Assembly: GCF_000165425.1 (NCBI RefSeq)
Contig: NW_001798977.1
Location: forward strand, 219,318 to 283,317
Direction: 5' to 3'
Origin: Paramecium tetraurelia
Taxonomy: Eukaryota; Ciliophora; Oligohymenophorea; Peniculida; Parameciidae
DNA length: 64,000 bases
The position numbers were made by a program, and so were the translations under genes. Shown here piece by piece: positions 38,317 to 49,025 of this stretch. Every line of letters starts with the position of its first letter. The first letter of the stretch is position 1. The notes beneath the pieces are model-generated. The model was given only the letters and a program-made list of their open reading frames with translations, was not told the DNA's origin and did not search any database.

Positions 38317-39177
38317 TCAGATTAAATAATTTATATAATTTATAATATATTAGCTTATAATCAGCGAAATGTCTGTTATTGTAATACGTAAAAGCATAAC
38401 AATAGATGAGTATTCAAAAATTAATATTTATATTAAAATGTCTGGTATTTAAATTACATTAAGAAAACGATATTCTAAATTCTATAGTTTTTGAGAGGGA
38501 ACCAATCCAAATTATGCTATCAAATAATTACAAAATTTAGATTTATTAAGTAATTAAAGTTAACTTTTCATCGGAATTCTATGGTTACAGTTTTATCTGA
38601 GTTTAAAGTGATAATTATGGACTATTTTTTTAGCCATCTTTAACTTTCCATTTTTCATCTGCACATTAATCATCATAAACTTCTTTTCGATAAATAGATT
38701 GTTGAAATTTTATGAAAGAAATTTAAGTTATTCATAATTCGAGAATTCTTTCTCCATGTTACATTCTCGATATATTTGCATTAGGTACAAATACGATGTA
38801 TTGTTTAAATCAATGTTTTAAATCAATTTGCAAAAAGAATTTTTAGAATAGCACAAGTTTTGTGTATTTATACAATTAGAACAAAATTATTTTGCATTTG
38901 TTTCGCAATAAAAAGGAATTGCTCGGATTTAGGAAAATTTGATTAAAATTTTGTGATAATGCAATTATGTAATGGACCAATTAAAAAATTCTGTTTAAAT
39001 TAACTGGCTTTAGGTGTCAATAATAAAATTTAAGCATTAAAAATATGTTATTGATTACATCTCTTTAATATCTTTAAAGGATTTAGTAATTTTTTAGAGT
39101 TTCTATGTGTTTTCATCAGTCATTACTTCAAATTCTCTAGTTCCATTTTCGTTTTTGGAGCTTTTTCTCATTAGCAT
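38317..39177 (-). CDS. B-box-like Cys/His protein, possibly decaying
   Basis: A 287-codon open frame from ATG 39177 (MLMRKSSKNENGTREFEVMT) to TGA 38319-38317; the frame is actually open from about 39270. Such a length without TGA is unlikely by chance in DNA this AT-rich. A central cluster IPFYCETNAKQFCSNC and LCYSKNSFCKLIQNID resembles the zinc-binding B-box found in many Paramecium coiled-coil proteins, and is followed by a helical region (FLSQNFNNLFIEKKFMM, NGKLKMAKKIVHNYHF). The last 60 residues are hydrophobic and AT-driven, so the real 3' end may lie elsewhere. A shorter plus-strand ORF (38096-38510) overlaps it. Function unknown; possibly a degenerating family member. Confidence 0.38.
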
Positions 39178-39488
39178 AAAAATTACTCTGTTGCTTCCAT
39201 TTGATAATAGGTGCGGATTTTATGTACTATTAGAGGCACAAATAAAATCAATTTTATTATTAATTAAGATTCATCTCTTTAGAGTTTCCAGTTTGGATGA
39301 TGAGAAGTGATTTGCATTAAATTTTCCCAAAAACATTTAGACAGTTTATTAGTAAATAGTCTAATATTGATAAAATATCTTATTTTATAATTTTCTGTAT
39401 TTTTTTCGTTAGAATAGCTTTTAAATATGACCTTAGCTGAATGGGAAAATCATAAAGCAAATTAGAACTATAAAACTTGATTTTATGA

Positions 39489-39803
39489 TCATTTGAATCT
39501 CGAAGAAGTTTCTTTTCTAAATTTTTCTAAGCCAACATTTAATACTGGGTTTTTGTTTTCCTCCTTCCAATTTTTAAGAATTAGCATATTAGTAAATGAT
39601 TCATTCTTCAATATATATATATTATTGTACATTATTTTCTTTAATATTTCTTCAATCTATCATAATAATAGAAAACTTATGTCGACTTATTTTTTTAAAA
39701 GTTCTTAAATCATCGTTTTCAAATAAATTATTTCATCAACTTGCTTAGCCAATTTTAATGTAGACTTCACAGAATGACCTAATTCTTCAGAACTAATTTA
39801 CAT
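39489..39803 (-). CDS. small coiled-coil protein or 5' exons of a larger gene
   Basis: ATG 39803 starts MQISSEELGHSVKSTLKL and AKQVDEIIYLKTMIQELLKK. A 30-nt GT...AG intron at 39657-39686 containing an in-frame TGA leads to a second exon (IEEILKKIMYNNIYILKNE, NWKEENKNPVLNVGLEKFR) that stops at 39491-39489. About 95 residues, mostly helical. It could be spliced onward into the ORF at 38317-39177, but I found no convincing joint. No family recognised. Confidence 0.4.
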
Positions 39804-40173
39804 TTTTAATGTCAAGTCAATAAAAATAAATTTTAGTATTGAAATGATTAATTTTTATTAAAAAGCAATGAAATTAATATTGTAAAAGAACTTGTTAAAA
39901 AAAATATCTTTTTTGTAATCCTTAAGTATATATAATCTCTCTCAAAAACAGACCATAATTATTAAATCACGTTATTTAAAATTGTTTTAAAATTAATACC
40001 TAAAATTGTATTCTGAGTATGCATAATTCATTAATTAGTATTTTCTGATCAATAAAGCTAAGCAGCAAATATTTGATTCGTTTCAATGAGAATAGGACTA
40101 AAAATAGAAATTGAAAAAAATAAGGAGTTTCTTATTTTTAATATCAGGCCTAAATTGTTTATTTATTAATTTA
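39804..40173. other. AT-rich intergenic region
   Basis: About 370 bp between divergent small genes. No supported feature. Confidence 0.5.
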
Positions 40174-40587
40174 ATGAAATCTTCAAAGTCGATTTCAAGC
40201 AACAAAACTACAACCTCAAGTACTTCCTTCATTCTCAATACTTTACAGACTTCAAGGTAATAGCATCTCTAATATATAAAGAAAACACAATCATAAGCCA
40301 AGTATTCAGCCTTAACAAAAGTCAACATCAATAATGAAAAAACCTTTCATAATGATATCTCCCAAATTAGTTTAGGTATTTGATGAGAACAACACTCAAA
40401 GAACCAAACTACTTTTTGAAAATCGACTTTCCTTGTTGTAGACTAATGTACAATCTAAGTCTGAATCTCAAATTCCGAACATTGAAGGCTAGATTTTAAC
40501 ATCCAGAGTGAGAAAGCGAACTGCTCCAATTAGGTATTAGTTATTTATAAATGTAGATTATCATTGCGTTTTCCAACCCAACTTTGA
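40174..40587 (+). CDS. small Ser/Thr-rich protein, unassigned
   Basis: ATG 40174 (MKSSKSISSNKTTTSSTSF). A 25-nt intron (GTAATAGCATC...TATAAAG, about 40256-40280) leads to a second exon with KPFIMISPKLVQVFDENN, TQRTKLLFENRLSLLQTN and TSRVRKRTAPIR. Removing a further 23-nt segment (GTATTAGTTATT...AATGTAG) ends the protein at TGA 40585-40587 with RLSLRFPTQL. Leaving it in extends it to TGA 40643-40645. About 120-150 residues, basic, probably disordered. Function unknown. Confidence 0.5.
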
Positions 40588-41233
40588 ATTACAATTTGAA
40601 GAAATTAATGATTTAAGAATCTATATATATTTTTAATAATTATGATAAAATCATATGAACAAAAACTCGCGTAAAATTGGCAAAATAATTTCAAACCTGT
40701 AAAAATATGAAGACATCACAAATTCAATAACAGGAATCATTTTATTAAAACTGATTCAATTACAAGATATAGAAGTTAAATAATTTAATAGATATTTTTG
40801 TTTGCCAATTTATTCATTCATCATATTAAAATAAAAGTTTATTTGATGGCCTAATGATACCTTGAAAAAATTAACTTTTGACTCTGAAATAGGCTAAGCT
40901 TTCAATATGAAAGATATAGTCCTTATTTGTTCGTTCTATTTAATCTGTAAAATGAGTTCAACGCTGGATTATAAATATTTATGAACTAAGAATGTACATA
41001 GGAATGTAGAAAATTGTTGTTCTAAAATGAATTGTTTCGAAATTAAATAAAAATATCAATATGAATTTGTCGGAAAAGACTTCATCTGAAGGATCCAAAA
41101 TTAAACACTAACAATATTAAAGGATATTATTAAATGGGGCAATTGACATTTTCTTAAAGAGTAAATGAAAGTCAATTAAAAATGATTAATTGATAATGGA
41201 GGAATCATTGAGTTTATAATAAATTTATATTTT
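40588..41233. other. AT-rich region without a confident gene
   Basis: A short fragment near 40643 (MIKSYEQKLAQNWQNNFKP) and another near 40830-40980 (NDTLKKLTFDSEIGQAFN) have coding-like composition but are separated by stops and cannot be joined by normal introns. Probably a relic or chance. Confidence 0.35.
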
Positions 41234-44002
41234 ATGATTGCTGAAGTTTAGAGTAGTGAAGATCTATTAGTAATGTGTAGGATATGTGAGAAATAAGTAT
41301 GAGTGTGGTATAACATTTGTAGACAGATGCTTCATTGATTGAGAATCACCTAGTGAATTGCTAACAAATCTTTGAGGCTAGAAAGCATTTGCATCAATTG
41401 GATGTGCAAATTCAAAAATTAGCAGAGTAGGCTCAGAACAGCTTTCGTACAATAAATACAAAATATCAAATCCATAAGTCCAAGCAGGCTAGATATACAA
41501 ACCAGGATAATCGTGGAATGAGGAGCAGTGCACCGTTGAAATTGAATCAACCAGATGATTGTGCAAGTGAGGAGACAGGTTCAAGAACAAACAAGGTTAG
41601 TGCAAAGCTGTGTATAATTTTAGTGCGCAGTCAAATCGAGGTTTGCGAACTTAGGAGCAAGTTTAGCAAATAACGAGGCCTCCCAAGAGTAGACTTAGTA
41701 GGAATGTGTGACTTAGACTGTTTAATAGTCCATTACGGGAGAGGATTTCGATCAAATAATGAAACAATAGATAAAGTTATCAAAGAAAATAGAATAATAG
41801 AAACAAGGAAATAAGTTTGTTTATTCTCCAGAAATCAAACAAATAAGTTCTCCGATATCGAATGGTATGGGAAGTCCATTTTCTCTTGAGTACTTAATTA
41901 TGAATATATAATAGTGATAACACTGAAATTTTGAAAGATTTGAGACTACAGTTAGACTCTCTGTCCATCATCACTAAATATACTGAAGAAACTCTTAGAA
42001 CAAATCATGGTACTCAATCAATTTAATTTGATCTAAAAATACAAGTGGATTTGTTCAACATCAAACACACTCTCTAAAAGGAGGTCCAAGATCTAGTGAA
42101 ACTGACTTTGAAACTGATTGAAGTACAATTGAATCATTATCTCATTTTAGGAGAAGGTGCAATGTACTTAAAAAATATCGAGATTGCAGAAACTGATTTC
42201 GGAGGAAGAGAAAATAGAAAATCTTACATCTCCACGTCTCAAGATCAACAATGTAGAATTAGGAAATCGTAGGACTTCATTAGGAAATTCTCTATAAGGA
42301 CATTTTGAAATGCTCAAGAACAGTGGTAATGGAGCCAAATGGTTGAATAAGTAAAACATAGTTCCGAATTCTGAACCCAGTAAGTAGACTTAATCGAAAA
42401 CCTTCACTGAAGGTGTAGGAAAGGATTGTATCTTTTAGAAATGTCTGAGTGAATCTGAAGATGGAGGATAGAGTAGCAGTGCATCAGATTCAGAGGGTGT
42501 GGTGTCTAAGGAAATCAAAAAAAATATTACTAAGAAATCACTGGAAGAATCTTTTGAAATGGATAACTATGTAAAATAATCAAAAAGCAATATGATTTCA
42601 TTTAAGGATTTGAATCAACATCAGGTGGATAATCAGTGTGAGTTTGATAATGAGAAGGAACAGAAGGTTAAGGGGTATTACAGTGATGGAGATTTCAAGA
42701 CTACTAAATTGGTGAAGAATAAATAATTGTAAATCATAACATTATTGATATTTTAGATTGAATGTTACTCTTTAGGACTTTGAATTTATCCAGGTGTTGG
42801 GTGTCGGAGCATTTGGAGCAGTGTGGTTGGTTTGTAAGAAGAAGACTAAGGATTATTATGCAATGAAGGTGATAGATTGTAGAAATAAGAATATGAATGA
42901 AATTCAGAATTTAAGAGCTGAAAAAAATGTATTTGAAATCTTAGAAGGTGATTTTGTAGTAAAAGCATTTTATTCATTTATTTAAGACAATTGTTTATTG
43001 TTCTTGTTAGAATATATGATGGGGGGTGATTTCAGTTAAGTTCTTTATCAATATGGACGTATTTCAGAATCAGTGGCTAAATTTTATTTGGCTGAGTTGC
43101 TCTTAGCAATTGAATCATTACACAAGAAAAGAATAATTCACAGAGATTTGAAACCACAAAATATCTTATTGGATGCACAGGGTCATCTAAAGTTGGCTGA
43201 TTTTGGGTTATCTGAAATCGCATTAGTGTAAAAGATTAAGGAAGGGAAAGACGGATTCAATAGTTCCATTGATCCTGAGGCATTACCTATGAATGTTTCA
43301 AAGAGGAACATCAAAATGAAAAGCAATATTGAATTTCATCTACAAAAGACTGCTACTAAGACAAGTATTTAAGAGAGAACTCAATCAGGAAAAAGATAGA
43401 ATAGAATAATTGGAACTCCCGATTACATTCCCCCTGAAGTCATCTGTGGATAATCTATATCGAACTTTTCAATAGATTGGTGGGCTTTTGGAGTGATAGC
43501 ATATGAATTTTTAGTAGGCATTCCACCATTCAATGATTCTAGCATTCCGAAGGTGTTTGAGAACATAATGAATGGGAGCATCGAATGGCCAGAGATAGGA
43601 TGTGGAGAAGACTCGATGAGTTAGGAGGCATATGAGTTAATTAATTCATTATTAGAACCTTAATACCATAAGAGACTTGGAGAGAAAGGTGCTGAAGAAG
43701 TTAAATCTCATAAGTTCTTCAATGCAGTTGATTGGAATAACATAAGGAATCAGGAGGCTCCCATGATTCCAATACGAGATTTAGACTAATTGGAGGAGGA
43801 AGAGAGCAATATCACGAAGAAGAAGAATGAGGAGGTGAAAATGAAGGATAGATTGCAATCAGTGCAAGTCTCCCATGATGGAAACCTAGATGATGTAGCC
43901 AATCTAACCAGAGTTGATCTATTGGCCAAGATCAGTTAGAAGGATGCTGAAAATGTCATGAAAAAAAGATCAATTCGGAAGACTATTTAACAATTTCTAT
44001 GA
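41234..44002 (+). CDS. Rim15/Greatwall/IRE-type AGC protein kinase with N-terminal zinc finger
   Basis: ATG 41234; introns 41297-41322, 41596-41623, 41890-41914, 42164-42182 and 42729-42756; TGA 44000-44002; about 875 residues. The N-terminus has a C2H2-like finger spanning the first intron (VMCRICEKQ, then [11 protein letters not shown]), as in plant IRE kinases. A Ser/Gln-rich linker and coil follow ([17 protein letters not shown]). The kinase (nt about 42775-43730) shows [39 protein letters not shown] and LADFGLSE. About 60 extra residues are inserted before [14 protein letters not shown], then [20 protein letters not shown] and IEWPEIG. The insertion in the activation segment and the PPFND/FENI/EWPE pattern mark the MAST/Rim15/Greatwall branch, which controls entry into quiescence or mitosis through PP2A inhibitors in yeast and animals. 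The 19-nt intron at 42164 is the shortest here. Confidence 0.85.
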
Positions 44003-44015
44003 TTAATATATACTC

Positions 44016-47000
44016 ATGTTAAAGTACTTTCATGAATTATCTGATGAATATTCCAAAAGTACATACAATCCATAAACCATGGCTGGGTGCATCGAGGGTT
44101 TGTATGAGTATTTGAAACAAGAGAAGAATGAGGATCAATTCGTCATCAATAATGGAGGGATAAAACTTATCAATCAATCTTAATGGCATTTCGAAAAGCA
44201 ATATTCGATCTGCTTAACATTCAATCCTCAAGGGGATGGGACGATCTTCTAATTTTCATCATCTCATATCGATGGCAAGAGAATCATAGCCAATGGAGTT
44301 CATTGTTACTTAATTGGTGGTGTAGTCTTCTACAAGAATGTTTACCAGAGGTTCACTCTAGAAAGAGTTCTTGTGGAAGACTACTCTTCCAATAATCAGT
44401 TGGGTGAAGTCGTAATGAATGGATGGAATGAAATAATTATTTCTCATGAATAAGGAAAACTATACTCCAGACCCAAGTTTATATATTCAATTAATCAGAT
44501 TAAAAATACGATACAGATTGAGTATCCCAAAATCAGGAATCAAAATCTGGAGATGCTCTATTTCCAGAACATATAATGCAAAGTCAAAGAAATCTCAGTT
44601 TACAATGAAGTTGGCGACCAGCATTTGAAATCTCCTTTTTATTAAATCTACCCCCTATACGATCCTCACTAGACGAAGAGAGTCAACGATAGAATTCAGA
44701 ACGTAATCTATGAACTTTAGGGAGACACCAAGATGACATCTTCATTATAAAAATACGATTTTGTAGAATACGGCGGTATTAAAATTTTAATTCCACTTTT
44801 TGATCTAATTCAATATTACGATCATTCTTAAATTGATGACCTATTTAAAATCTTACTCTATACTTTGTTACAGGATAGTCAAATCAACAAGAATTAAATT
44901 GTCGAAATGAAACTATTCCAACAGATAGCATAGATCATCAATGTAGACATCCCCAATCTAAGTTAAATTTTGCAGATCAAACAAAAAGTTGAGGATCAAG
45001 ATATACTCAATCAACTATTGTTGTTAATTATTGATGTCAATTTCATCAAAAGAATCACCGATTAATAGTAATACTGCATTTTATTACAGCAATTCTATAT
45101 CAGTGATCATCAGAAATACTTACAAGTCACTCCCATCTAATATTTGGCTCAGTTATTGGTGAGTGTCAATCAGAAGAGTCTAATCCAAGATCAAATTCTA
45201 TAAATTATGATTTACTCCTGCTAATATAACTTTAATACATTGAAGGACTAATTCAAACTATTTTTAAAGGTCGCCGAAGCCTCATCAATCGAACTCAAAA
45301 TCAAAGCCATCTAAAGTGCAACCAGGTTGGTTTCTGACTTATTCAGAGATGATCAAGAGAATTTCATTGTATTCAGAAATCATAACATTCAAAATAAGAT
45401 CCTAAATGACATCTTTCTTCTACTCTAGACTGATAGCATGGATTGTTTGGTGGCGACCATCACCTTGTTAGGATAAATGCTCTATGGCACCAAGGACCTA
45501 TTAAGTCAAGGCATGATCTCTTATATTTCTAAGGCGATCTGTGTAAACAATAACTTTGACAATCTATTGAATGCATTAACTCAATTACTAAAGATTAACT
45601 GCTTGTGTGTTGAAATTCTGTAGCATCTATACTCTTAGACTAAATAACAAAATATTCTGGATTACTATTTCAATTACGTCAAGAAAATTAGCATTGAATA
45701 ATAATAACTCATACTTTAATAACACTCCATTTGGTTTTTGGATTAATTGAAGATCGAATAAAACGAAAGACTTCTTTAGATTTTTATGCATCTTCTAGAT
45801 TAGAATCCTCAATATCTGAGTCAAACTTTGATTCATTAACAAATTCGATAAGATGTGCAAACACTTTTGGTGATTGTCACAGAAGTGATTGAGAAGTTTA
45901 ATGAAGAGCAAATATTTCAAGTACAGTAGATAATGTTCTAAATATACTTCTCAGTGCAATCGTTTAAGAATTTTGAAGGATTTTTAACTAAATTAATTAA
46001 GTATATAATATATCTAGAAAATGAGCAAGAGTTATCAAAAATAGTTGAACAAAAAGAACTACCTTTTGGCATTCAAAAGATCATCAACTTGAGTTGCCCA
46101 ATTGACAAGTTGAAAGAATGGTTATTCTATTTCACCAAGCTTTTTGAATAAACACAGTATCTGAATACAGAAACAAGTGAACTCTTCATGATCCAAATAG
46201 TTGAACTGCTTAAAGCAATCCAATCCTAAACTTAGGATCAGTAAATAAAGGAGGTTATCGAATATTTCTTCACTCAAAATGTGCTAATTCTCTAATCACT
46301 TTCAGAGCAACAAGTGCAAGTCTTTGATTCAATTAAATTTCAGTAAGACTTTTAGGCTTTTCAGGAATCTTTGTTGCTTAAGTGGACTCAAGAATAATAA
46401 TAGATCAAAATGACACAATCAGAACAATTATCAAAATTAACAGATGAAATTAATTATGCTGCTGCATCGATGCAAGTGTCAGTGTACAAGTTAATGAACA
46501 AGACTCGAAAGATTAGATAGAGATGGTGCAAACTTTGGCATAATCTACGTATCACCGTGTATAGACCAAAAGATTGCAGATTCCAAGTAGATGAATAAAT
46601 CGATCATGATTACAAATTCAAAGAGAATCCTTATTACACCAATAAAATTGAGAAATACATCAATAAGTATTATTCACGTCCCATTTTAAAAGTGAAGTTT
46701 AAGAAGAACCCTGAGTTTGAGAATGACGCATAAGTGCAGTTGGAAAAGAAACAACAATACAAATGCTTTTGGTTGAAGAGCTTATACTTAAAGCAAGGGG
46801 GCGTTACAATAGGAGATGAAAAAATAACATTCTCCTATTACTCCTATACCTAAAAGGCGAATCATATAACTTTGTTGCCTCACACAATACCAAATCACAA
46901 GCCATTTAAGAAATCGTGGAGGAGGGATTAAATTAGGTGGCTGCATGAAAGGATTTATATCAGAAATAGAAATGCCATTGAAATCATCTTCAAGGATGGA

Positions 47001-48891
47001 GAGTCCCTGTACTTGATATTTTAGGACGAGGGATTGAAGGAAGAGATTATTGAGAAGTTGAAAATACAACCCAAATAATGTGATTTTAATAAGGTTAGCA
47101 ACTTCAAGTATTTGATGTATCTGAATTTCCTATCTTGTCGTTCTTACATCGATTTCACTAGATATCCAGTGTTTCCATGGGTTTTAAAAGGAAATGCATC
47201 AGATTTTGATGACAATGATATAGCATCAATACAGAATGAGATCAATTACAGAGATCTTTCTTTACCAATAGGAGCTTGTGGAAGTGAAGTCAGATTAGAT
47301 TAATTCATCAAGAGATTCGAAAATGAGTAGTTTTATTACGGAACACATTATTCTAGTCAGGCATTGGTGTCTCAATATTTGGTACGATTGAGTCCATTTA
47401 CAGAGGCTGCAATATCAATCTAGGATGGTAAATTCGATATTCCAGATCGAATGTTTAGATCGATCATGAAGTCATGGATAGATTGCAATAATGAAATGGC
47501 TGACGTGAGAGAATTGACTCCTGAATTCTTTTATTTGCCTGAAGCCTTTATAAACATCAATGCCCATAATTTTGGTAAGTTGCAAAGTAGTTAAGTCGTA
47601 AACAATGTGCAATTGCCACACTACTCCAATAAGAATCCATTTTATTATGTCGCCTAGAATATGATAGCATTAGAAAGTGAGTATGCTATTAAGATTGAAT
47701 GAATGGATTGACTTGATTTGGGGATACAAATAGCAAGGAAATGCTGCTGTCGATTCCTTCAATGTGTTTTATCCACTAACTTACTCTAATTTTGATGAAG
47801 GGAGTATAGAAATCAATGAATTAGCAATGGAAACTCAAATTGCTCATTTTGGATAAACACCAGAGTAACTGTTTTATAAGCCGCATGCTCAAAAAAATGA
47901 AGTAGTTGATAAGACTTAGTGGTAGGCGGCAAAGAATAAAAAGTCATAAAGTAAATTGATCTATTTAATTTGTAATAAGAACAAAGTAGTTAGCATTCAG
48001 GAAGATTTCACTTTAATCTAATGGTAGATTGTTAAAAATTAATAACAGTTTTAAATTGAGAAACAAGTGTAATTACCTAGAATTCATTTTGATGCTATGA
48101 TCAAATATGTATTACCACCAATATTAGTATTGATTGAATAGTCAACCGTATTATTCGGTGGGAATAACAATGGAACACTTCTATACTAGTACTTAGACAA
48201 TTTGAAGGTGTAGGGAGTGATCGAATTGGAAAGTGAGATAATCAACAATCATTGCACTGTGACCGTTCTAGAGTCAAATAAACAATAAAATATAGTGATA
48301 CTTGGAACCAATAAGGGTTTGGTTTATTATTATAGCAAGATTCTGTAAAATAAATAGGATATAAAATAAGAGGAATTACTAAAGGGCAAATATGTGATCT
48401 ATGACACAACCTCGCAAATCAATTCAATCACGATTTCAGAATAACTCACCATCTTTTGTGTTGGAACTCAAGACGGAACGATATTCTTATATAATTTGTA
48501 TAATCGCACTCTTTACAGATTTATAAATCATCCAAAAAGACTGCCTATTTATTATCTAGCATTAAGTTATTCTCCATTGCCTTGTATTTTATTTAGTTCC
48601 CATGATGAACGGGTTGTAGCATATTCAATAAATGGATTCTTGCTACAATTACTGTAAGTCAAAGGAAATATAGAATACATTTAAATCAAGAAATCACCTA
48701 TAAATACCTTAGTATAGCATTTATTATTAAATTGATAGGTTGTAATCACTGACAATAACGTCTTTGAATATAGACTGCCATTTTTAGATAGACTGTCAAT
48801 TGTCTCGTCCCAAATGTGTACAAGATTTGTTTAGGCAACAAAACAAATTTCTATTTATGGTTGTAAATCAGGTGATCTGCGTGTATTTTGA
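44016..48891 (+). CDS. BEACH-WD40 protein (first copy)
   Basis: ATG 44016 (MLKYFHELSDEYSKSTYNPQ) lies 13 bp after the stop of the kinase gene. A single uninterrupted frame encodes an N-terminal concanavalin-like domain (nt about 44140-44660), a long helical armadillo-like region, a PH-BEACH domain (nt about 46450-47070), the BEACH core (FTRYPVFPWVLK, FYYGTHYSSQALVSQYLVRL, EFFYLPEAFININAHNFGK, MIALES, LNEWIDLIWGYKQQG) and C-terminal WD40 blades up to TGA 48889-48891. About 1,620 residues. BEACH proteins are scaffolds for vesicle fission and fusion and lysosome-related organelles. At about 47690-47712 the frame must shift (SEYAIK to LNEWIDL) and no intron of usual length does it. Otherwise the gene appears intronless. 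Confidence 0.87.
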
Positions 48892-49025
48892 GAATTTGTT
48901 CATATAATATTTCATATTAAAAATAATGTTCCATCTTATAAAATTGAAAAATAAGAAGTTATTCTTAAGAATTCTTAGATGTTGAATGAAAATGACATTT
49001 ATTATATTGATATACAGATAAAATC
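48892..49025. other. convergent intergenic gap between two BEACH genes
   Basis: 134 bp of AT-rich DNA separating the stop codons of two oppositely oriented BEACH-WD40 genes. It must contain both 3' UTRs. No hairpin or repeat stands out. Confidence 0.6.
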
